A stretch of DNA of 40,073 bases from Scenedesmus sp. ARA3 (lineage: Eukaryota; Chlorophyta; Chlorophyceae; Sphaeropleales; Scenedesmaceae), in the NCBI GenBank assembly GCA_004335835.1, contig RWJK01000650.1, positions 1 to 40,073 of the forward strand. The letters are read 5' to 3'. The notes under the pieces are model-generated. The model was not told where the DNA came from and did no database searches. It worked only from the letters and a program-made list of their open reading frames with translations. This document shows, in pieces, positions 18,915 to 28,338 of the stretch (positions are counted from its first letter, which is position 1; the number at the start of each line of letters is the position of its first letter). The translations under genes and the position numbers were made by a program.

Positions 18915-21900
18915 ATGGCATTCAACAAATGCTTGCGGATACTAGTGCTTCTGGTGAGTCAGGTAGCCGTTGTGTGCCTGGCACAGCAGCAGCTACCTGG
19001 AGCTGCTTGACACACATCCACGCGCCTTCATGCCAGGTGGTGTGTGCCGTGATGGTGCAAGGCGCAAACCCTTTCCTTTCATTCCTACAACGACCGACGT
19101 CTGCTGTCAAGAAGCAGGCAGTGGCAGGGTACGGTGCACCAAAGCAGCGCCATGGGCAGCAGATTATTTGCTGCGGTCGCAACGCCAAGCTACAAGCAGC
19201 TGCGGGCCTCAGCTCGTCAGGCATAGCATACCAGCGATCCTTTTCGAGCAGCATGGCCTAGAAGTGCGTCCTGCGGAGTGTTTCAGTCCTGCTGTAGCAG
19301 CCCCACATGTATGTGGCATGCCTGCAGGATCACATGTAGGCTTGTGCCTGGACAGCTTGAAACAGCGCATGCCATGCTCTGCATGTTGGATTCAGCAGGA
19401 CATGGTGCCTGTGCATCAAATGAACTCTTGAACTCCATGTCACTGCCTGCAGGAGCACGCCTGTCTCATACCAGGGTAGTGCCTTTCTGATGGGCTACTA
19501 TGCTGGCGTTACGCAGGCGCTGCTTGAGAAGAAAGTGCTTGTAAGTGCCAGCTGCAGCGCACAGTGGCTGAGGCAAGCAGTGGCAGCAGTGCTATCGGTG
19601 CGAGTGAATCCATAGTGACCAAGCATGAACTGAACATGCTTGTACGCAGCGAGCACACACAAGGCATGGCAAGCACTTCTACAAACCAGCAGGCGTCAAG
19701 CACAGCAATGCTGGGTCAATGCCTGCTTTTTGATGCCCATGCAATGCGTATAATGCATGCACAGGTGCCAGGTGTAACACCCACGGCTGGCTTGAGCGGC
19801 GGCGCGTACACGCTCACACTGGCGCAGCTGGGCTGGAACGGCACAGACATCCTGAGCTTTTGGCGTGCCATAGTGCGCGAAGGCAAGACACACCTAGCAC
19901 ATGGCGCGGTTGGGCGGCTCAATGCTCTGTCTGTGGTGAGTGACAGGCAGCATAGTGGTAGGCATGGCCCTTACGAGTAGGGATTGCCCATCCCAAGGTA
20001 TCCACATACACGTACTGCACTAGCCAAGGTGCTCTGTAACGTAAATGAGGGCAGCATCTGCGCATGACCTGGTGCTGATGTGTTGCTGTGCACAGCAATG
20101 AAGTATCTGGCAGTGGCTGCAGCAGTGCAGGTCCACTGCAGGCACATAAACTGACCCAGGTTCAGCCTTGATGTGTCACCAATAAGCCCAAAGCTATGAT
20201 GTCATTGGGTCATGTGCCACTGGAGAGGAACACCCAAGCTATTGTGATGATGTGCAACAACGAGTGCACGTGCGTGCTAACTACTTGAGGCAGCGGCTGG
20301 GTGGCGTCTGGTGCTCTTGTTACAGCAAAGCCTTGCTGCCCTATAGTGTGATGCTGCAGGCCCACTTATGCCTGCCCCTTCACTTACTGTGCGTGCGCAG
20401 TGGGCGCTGCAAGAAGCCTTGCCCCAAGACCTGAGCAATGGTGAGCGCCGCCACGCACGCCAGCAGCTGCTCTGATGCAGCTGGAAGCAAGTGCAGGGCA
20501 GCAGCCCTCATCACAAGCAAGCGCTTCACCTGTGCCAGCAGCTGCGGCAACGGCCTGCTGCGTGCAGTTTCCTGCAAACAGTCAGCGCATGCAGACATAA
20601 ACTCCTGTGTGCTGCAGCCCTCAGCACGAGGATGCCTAGTTGACACCTTGATGCCAACATCCAGCATCCAGCAGTGCTGGGAAGGGTGTGAGTGGTTGGG
20701 CTGTGTTTGCTAGAAACGATGTTCTTCAGACAAGGATCACGCTGTGTGTGCTGTGCAGTGTACTCGCGCATGCTCATCGCTGTGTCCCAGCTGGATGGCA
20801 GCAAGACCACCCTCAACAACTCGGCATCTTGGATCATAGACAGCTGGCAAAGCAGGGTGAGTCCCAGCACAGCAGCAACATGCAGCACAACCACAGCTGC
20901 AGCGGGGCAGAGCATGCAGGATGATGCCCGCTGTGTGAGCTGAGCGCGGTCCTGCAGACTGTTTACACAGACAGCATGGCCTGAAAGCGCACTGATATTT
21001 ATTTTGCAGAGCTGCTGTCTGTCCAAAACAATGTGTCTGCTTGCAGGACGACCTGATTGCAAACCTGCTGGGCACTAGCTACCTGCCCTGCTACTCCGGG
21101 CCCACCACCTACACCATATTTCGCAACCAGCCTGTGCTGGATGGCGCATTCAGCAACGGCTTCAAGCAGATGTGGTGAGCGCACATAAACAATGCCAGCA
21201 ACCTTGTCTGCTGATTCAGCAGGCAGACTTGCAGGATGGCTATGCACTTCTAGGTGGCACATTGTGCATTGTGTGATGCCACGCCATCGAATGCAAGCTG
21301 CAAGCATACTAGACTCACTCACTGCAGAAGACTGCTGCAGCATGTGTGGCATGCCGCTGCTAACATCTCATGCAACTACCTTGGCGCGTGCAGCCCTGAT
21401 GGCAACGTCACCAACTGCATTAAGGTGGCGTCCTGGCACGTTGGACCGCTGGGCAGCGCCACCTGCGACAAGCGCTGCGGCAGTGACAGGCTGGCAGCCA
21501 AGTGCGCCGTGCCGGAGCGCACAACCATCAACACTGTGCTGCACAAGGTGCGTGTGTCAGCAGCAGCAGGATGCATGGCAGCTGGTGCCGGTGTGATGCG
21601 GGGTGAAGCGTGCACCTGCAGAACGCTATGGCTATGGCTGCATGCGCGCTGCTCTGGCTGTCGTGCAGCTAGTTCTGCTGACAGCAGAGCCGCTATGAGT
21701 TTGAGCACAGTGAGGGATATTGGCAGCTGCGGCAGGTTTACCATTAGTATGTGTCATTAGATTGTGGCAAGGGAGGCTTTGTACCGCTTCTAACACGTGC
21801 ATGCTCTGCGCACCTGCTAACTTTCCTGCATGCCTGCAGAACGACCAGTTTGTGGATCGCTGGCTGCTGTCGGAGGTGCAGCTGCGCTGCCCAGAGGCCG

Positions 21901-22151
21901 ACTGGAAAGGCATGGACCCCTACCCCTTCCCTTACTACGTGCCCCAGGCCTCCACACCGCCAGACATCTACCCAGGCCGCTTCAACCCGCTGCCTGCATG
22001 GCCGCCAGGCAGCAATACAACGCTGCTGGCATGCCAGTGGCAAAACTTTGCGATGGCGCCGCCGCTGGACCGCATGGACGACTTCTTTGAGATGACGTAT
22101 GATTTGGGCTACAGGGACGCACTGGCATGGCATGCTGCGCAGCAGCAGTAG
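18915..22151 (+). CDS. secreted patatin-like phospholipase
   Basis: Clear exons: 18915-18953, 19037 to about 19220, 19453-19540, 19765-19935, 20401-20440, 20759-20856, 21047-21174, 21394-21547, 21840-22151. All junctions from 19540 on are GT-AG and in phase. The first two exons join to a signal peptide (MAFNKCLRILVLLVVCAVMV). The patatin core is seen in GSAFLMGYYAGVTQALLEKKVL, the nucleophile motif GLSGG (GxSxG) at about 19787-19801, LPCYSGP, and the catalytic Asp in DGAFSNGF (DGA variant of DGG). The C-terminus YDLGYRDA is typical of plant and algal PNPLA proteins. The usual Gly-rich oxyanion motif is reduced to a single Gly in YQGSAF. The predicted role is acyl hydrolysis of membrane lipids in the secretory pathway or outside the cell. 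The junction between 19220 and 19453 is unresolved: the exon starting at 19453 needs two upstream bases, and I found no donor that supplies them. Confidence 0.83.
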
Positions 22152-23253
22152 GCTGCAGAGGGGTTCGCAGCGCTGTTGGTGGCAGCGGATGGGCTCCTTG
22201 TGGGGCATGTCATATGTGAGGTGCAGGTGATCAGTGTTAACTGGCAGCTTGAACTCAAAGTATTCGGAAACATGAGCCGTGAAGGTCTCCCTGGGGCAAG
22301 TACTGTTGATGTGTTACTGCGCTGGTTGGTGTGTTGAGTGATGGGAGTCGTGATGCAACCTCATCGCCAGCAACAGCGACCTTTACAACGTGTGTTGCAG
22401 CTATCTGTACCGGCAGCCGCTCGACACAGGTGACCGCCAGCCGGGTCTGACCTGTTCACAAACTTCCAAGAACTGTGATGTCAGCTTCTATGCTGCGCAT
22501 ACTTGACTTTGGTGAGGATTATGTGGTGTTTCTCTGCAATTCGTGCGAGATGCACAGTGCTGGACTAGCGTGTGATTTTCGCAATGCTTGCAGGAGCGCA
22601 AAATGCAGGATTTGTGTGAAGTGTTGGTCACCGCCTGCGGCGTTGTGGGCTGTTGCTACTGCAGCACGTGTGACCCTGCAGGGGCCAGCTGGTGCCTTGT
22701 GCACCGCCGTCATGCTGTGGTCGTGCATGCCAGGGCATTGTACCTGTCTTCCACTCAGTGGCTGGAGCAGTACTGCTTGCAAGCAATTGCTGCGTGCTTG
22801 TACTTTTTTTATGCGGTAATCGCCTGCCAGGGCATGAGTGATGCAGATCTCGCATGATACTTTGTGAATGTTGCTATGGTCTGGTTGGTAAGGTGAGGAT
22901 GATCATTTTGATGGCTCATGTCGCAGATGCTGCTGCTGTAAGCTGCCATCAGCCGTGACAAAAGTGAGCGTGTCATGCGCCAGACATTCCAGTTGCAAAC
23001 AGCTTCACTCTGTTACGCGAAACTGATCAATCACGGCTGGAGCTCGCGACGATCGTGTTGGCGCTGCAGGTGCCGAGATGCCGTGCCACATCTAGGCACC
23101 CACCTGCGGCACCTGTTATCTTAAAATTCCGGCTGCACATCAAACGTTGGACGCCCTCGAAGCGCACGCTTAGCCATCCAAATTGTTCAAAGTAAGACGA
23201 CACAAACGCCCTTTTTGGCAACTTCAAAGCCTCAAAGAACCATAAGGACGAGC
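22152..23253. other. stretch without a recognised gene
   Basis: Presumed 3' UTR of the patatin-like gene and promoter of the next gene. A plus frame at 22588-22857 (89 codons) follows an acceptor-like gcttgcag but has no recognisable family. Confidence 0.4.
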
Positions 23254-23955
23254 ATGTCACGGGGTAGCGCTCAACTCGTCGTATGGCTACTGCTTCTGTA
23301 TGTAGTGGCTGCAGGGGCTGCATGTAACCAAGGGGATCTTGCATATCGTATCGAAAATCACATCAAGCACCATGACAAGACAGCAGCACGGCGTTCCAAC
23401 TGCAGCCGCTGCGCATATAACAGGGAACACAAGTGAGTACAGTGTTACCCTCAAGGGTGCCTTTGAAAACTGCACTAGCTGTGTGTGCTGCTGCCTGACA
23501 ACATCTGGGGCTTTGCCAGCGCTTGTGGCGTGTGCCTGCGCTCCCCGAAGATCTGCCACGCCCGGAAGCATAACATGTCATGGCACATCGCAGGTGTGCT
23601 CTTGAACATGCCTGACCTGCAACCCCCCAAGTTTGACCGCCACTCGAGGCATGCCCCTTTGAAGCCCAAGGAAGACTGCCCGGACTGCGGCGCAGGCGTC
23701 AATACATTTGATGCTGTCTGGCTGGAAGTGATGCAGTGTGATGCGGGGATTTCCCTAAATGACAGCGCACGGCCAGGGATTTTGATAGATGACAGCGCAC
23801 AGCCATCACTGATAGCCTGGTGCCGGACACTGCTGGAGGTTGCTGTAGAATCTTTGAAGGGGTTGGCGCTGATGCTTGTCGTGCTGTTGATGCTGCCGCC
23901 AGTGCCAGTGATTAGCGAGCAGCAGGCACGCGCGCTCCGCCTGCAAATGTTGTAG
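23254..23955 (+). CDS. Cys-rich signal-peptide/TM protein, 2 exons
   Basis: Exons 23254-23432 and 23520-23955 (87-bp GT-AG intron, phase 2) encode 204 aa. Residues 1 to about 22 form a signal peptide (LVVWLLLLYVVAAGAA). The ectodomain holds three CxxC pairs (CSRC, CGVC, CPDC) and further Cys. Residues about 172-191 (LKGLALMLVVLLMLPPVPVI) are a TM segment before a short tail. An internal 30-bp tandem duplication gives NDSARPGIL-DDSAQPSLI just before the TM. The intron has a readable alternative frame, so intron retention would give a different Cys-rich tail. No family is recognised. The layout resembles the 16.7-kb gene. Confidence 0.65.
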
Positions 23956-24804
23956 CTCACATCATGATGCACTGTGTTGTACGTGGTGCGTTGTGCCGGT
24001 TGTGTCTGCTCCGACCGCCTGGCATTGCTTCTGCTGGCGGTATGCGGCTTGGGAGTGTCACGATTTTTTTCACGATCTCTTGAAGACCAGCTCAGCTTCA
24101 TAGGCTATAAAGCTGCCAATGCCGGCGCCAAAATGGGTGCATCTGCGTTGACTGCCACTGTCATTGTTAACACAATCGGCAGCATGCTTGTGGAATCCTC
24201 CTGCATTAGAAAGAGTTACAGCGTGCTGCAGACCTAGGTGGGACTCTCGAGTCCAATGCTAATCTTGCTGTGCTCAAACCCGCCGATGAGGAGCCCCTCC
24301 CCTAATAAGCAGAGAACGTAGCCCATGGGCTGGGTGTCACAGCACGCGGCACACCTCAGGTGGAAGACTGGCTGCACCAGCAAGCAGAGACTACTGAAGC
24401 TGCACAAACACACCAACATAGCCAGCCGCGACACCCTTACACGAGGCCCAGTGCACTGCAAGAGTATTTGCTGCGGGCCATACACGACAAGCGCACATGT
24501 CTTGCCGTAATGTCTATTGCCACAGAAAGGAAAGCATGCTGTTCGATTCAGACAGAACACCTGCGCAAATGCAGAGAAATGTTTGTGTGCAACTGCCTGT
24601 ACACAACTGCACCTGTACAGACCGCCCAAGCAAGCCTGGCAATGCAGAAACGCAAACAAACGCTCGCAGCAGCCTCAAAACTGCTGCCGCCCGCATACAA
24701 CATCATCCCTGCAGCACACCCTCACGCTGCAGAGCAGCAGGAGCAGCAGCAGCAGCATCCTGCTGCTGATCACCAAAACCACGAGCCATTCTATCCAGAA
24801 TCCA
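23956..24804. other. convergent 3' region between the 23.25-kb gene and CCT7
   Basis: Holds the 3' ends of two converging genes. A plus frame at 23974-24237 contains a hydrophobic stretch and could be a further exon of the upstream gene, but I found no convincing splice connection. Confidence 0.4.
24437..24441 (-). terminator. possible TGTAA polyadenylation signal of CCT7
   Basis: Plus-strand TTACA reads TGTAA on the CCT7 strand, 364 nt past its stop. TGTAA is the usual poly(A) signal of green algae. A pentamer is weak evidence alone. Confidence 0.35.
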
Positions 24805-27800
24805 TTACCGGCGCATCATGCCGCGGCCCCTGCCCCTGCCGCGCATGCCGCCGCCCCTGCCACCCATCGGCGATGCATCCGGTGCTTCGCTGCGGGGGTT
24901 CTTCACTGTCTCATCCACAGACAGGATGAGGCAGGCCGCCTCTGTGGCGCTCTGGATAGCGTTGAGCTTGACCAGGGCCGGCTCCCACACGAATGCGTCA
25001 AAGGTGTTGACCACGCCGCCGCTGTTGACATCCACACCGTAGTACTGCAGCCAGGCAGGCAGGCAGCAGCGCAGCAGCAGTGCGGATGTGAGTACGCTGC
25101 AAAAGAAAGGTCGTGCAACCATTAACACGACGCCATCACGCGATGCACGCAGCAGCACACGCAATCAAAAACAGAGAACATCTTACACGTGTACAGCAAA
25201 GAACAGAAACACAATCATAGGCCGTAGCAACACCAGGAGGGAGTACTGCAAAAGGCAGCAGCATCAATGCAGGCTGCAGGACAAATAGCTTGCACAAGGC
25301 ATTCACAGCATGAACGCCGGTTTCCATGGCAGGTGGTGGCAGGTGGCTTCAACTGACTCATCGCTGCACTGGCTCACCTTGCCGCTGCCGTCGGCGAGCG
25401 CGTGCTTCTGCCGCAGCTTGTTGAGCACGTCTGTTGCATCAAAGCCCGCATTGTCGCACAGCTGCCTTGGGATGGCCTCCAGCGCCTTGGCATATGCATT
25501 GATGAACAGCTGCGCCTTGCCGGGAATGGAGCGCGCGTGGTCGCGCAGCGCGCGCGACAGCTGCAGGAAATAGAAACAGCACGGCAGGTGGAGCAGGACA
25601 GTGTAAGCAACAGCAGCTCGGTGGTGGGAGGTGGTGCAGGCAGGGAATGGAGCGCGCGTGGTGATGCAGCGCGCTGGACAGCCGCAGGCAGCATGACAGC
25701 GTAAGCAACAGCAGCTCAGTGGTATGAGTAGTGCAAGCAGTTGATAAGCTGCAGCTTGGTGAGGCCAGCTGGCTGCCTCATCCCCCTGCCCTCCCGACAC
25801 TCTGTCATTCTCCTCCTCACCATCAGCAACACAGCTTCATGCTCACCTCCATGTCAATTGCACCCCTGCCCCCTTGCATCATCATCAGCAACACTCCTCG
25901 TGATCAGCAGCTCCATATCAGTGATCAATCTGAAATACATTTCAGCCAACCAAAACCATCCAGCCCCTCACCTCCATGTCGATCGCGCCGCCGCCCGCCA
26001 CCACGTGCGCGTGCTTCAGCGCGCGGCGCACGATCATGATGGCGTCGTGCAGGCTGCGCTCCGCCTCGTCAATGAACTGCTCGCTGCCGCCACGCAGCAC
26101 AATGGTGGCAGTGCGCGCCTTGGTGCAACCCGTGAACAGGTTGTAGCGCTCGCCGCCCACCTGCAGCATGAGGAAAAACAGGGCTTTGAAAATATATTCA
26201 TCTTGTCCACAGTAGTCACTGCATGTTGCACATAGTGCCTCCTGCCAGTGTTGGTTGCTGGCATAATCAGCTAGCGACTAGCAATCCATCAAACATGGTC
26301 GTCTCGCCCACTTCTGAGCACGCACGCTGCAAGCAGCTTCCCACGCAGCCAACATGTAGCACAACGCATACATATCTTGTGCTGCAGCTGCGGATTGTCG
26401 CCAGGTTTGTTCGCCAGGCCCCACGCCTGCACATTGTCCTGCCTGCTGGCTTGCCGCATGCACCGCACCTGCCGCTCCTCGAACCGCTCGCAGGTGCCAA
26501 GCACTGCCTTGTCCAGGTTGTTCACCGTGGTCTGCATGCGCGCGCCTGCGGCAGACGCAACAGGACAAATTGATGCGGCTGTTGTGCAACATGATGTGAT
26601 GTCATGTCTATCAAACAGCTATCATGGCGCGCCCTAGTAGCCTTGGCCATGTGCTGCAGGTTGGCATGAACAGTCACAGCTGCCACGACACGCAACATAC
26701 AGCCAATGAAGCAACCCCATGCTTGCGCGCACTGGTGGCCTTGGCCACGCGCTGCAGGTCAGCATAAGAGTCACTGCTGAAGCCAGGCACAACATAAGGC
26801 ATCTGGAAGTGCCCCCATGATGAACCTCAACATGCGTCACGCACCCATGGCCTTGGCCATGCGCTGCAGGTCAGCATGCACAGTCACAGCTGCCGCAAGA
26901 CACAACATAGAGTCAGCAAGGCTACCTGATTCACTGATGCAGAACAAGATAAAACAAAACGTTTTGCGCACCCGTAGCCTTGGCCATGCGCTGCAGGTCG
27001 TCCTCGGGCACGCGCCCCGCGCAAAAGATGCCGCGGTCCGCAAAGTACTGCGTGCCCAGGTCGCCGATGGCCAGCCTGCTCAGCACGATCTGCGCGCCGC
27101 TGTCGGCGCACTTGGCGAGCTTGTCGTAGATGATGTTCCACTCTGAGCAACACAGCAGCAGCAGCAGCAGCAGCAGCAGCGGCGGTAAGGCATCTTTGTC
27201 ATAGATGATGTTGCACTCCAGGGGTTGGCAGGAGGGAGGGAGAGGCGGTGGCGAGATGGCAGGAAAGGCAGCAGAGGCAGCATGAGTGAGAAGGCGGCTG
27301 CGGCAGGCTGCGGCTAACTAACACATAGTGACGCTAATGCACGCTGCCGCTTTACAAGACACAAGGGAAATCAAAATAGATATAAGATATGAAAGCCTGC
27401 CCGGCTGGTTGCTGTGTGTTTGCTGTGCTCTGTAAGATGGCTGCAGCAGCAGCTGTTTGCGCCGCACCTGCATCCACGATGGACTGGTACTGCGCTGGGT
27501 CGTCCAGGCGGATCTCTGCGTTCTCCTTCTCGCTCTTCAGCTCCAGCTCAATGTTGAGCAGCAGGATCTTGGGGTCTGGTTTGGGGCAAATTAGTGCGAC
27601 GAGGCATGGCAGTGAAGAAGTAGTGTCAGAATAGCAGAATGAGCTTGTGACAGTACTGGCACCCAACATGCTGCCATGTGGTGGTGTGTAAGTGCCTCGG
27701 GTATGGAGACAAAGGAAGCAGGGGTGACTGATGGAAGAAAAGACGTCCGCATGGACAACTGGGAGTAAACAACCAACTAGATGAGGCTGCCACTGGTACG

Positions 27801-28289
27801 GCACTGCCTGCAAATGTCACCTAGCTGTGACCACTGCTGGCACTGCCTAGCATCATTGTGCACTGGCTGATATTGAGCTGCAACCAGATGCATCATCGGC
27901 TGCTACAACCGCAGCCAGGCGCTCACTGTTGAAGCTCTTTGGCTGCTGCTCAAAGCCTGCATAGCTGAAGGTCTTCTTGAAGGCCACGCCGTCGACTAGG
28001 AACGAGTCACGCAGCCCACCACCTGCAGCAGCACCACCAGCAGCAGCAGGCAGCAGCAGCAGTGCACAATTGTAAGACAGCTGCAACAGCCATGGTGTCT
28101 GGTCCCGCGTGGGTGCACACAAAGCGTGAGGCCTGGCGCCTTGGACTCCTGGTTGCTGGGGGTTGCTGTGCGTGTTGGCAGCGATGTGCACAAAGTGTAA
28201 TGTGACACTCGCCATCTGTAATCCAACAGCATCAAGCCCAGTGAAACCATGAATCTGCAGCAATTCGCTGCGCTACCAACAACAATCAT

Positions 28290-28338
<49 letters not shown>

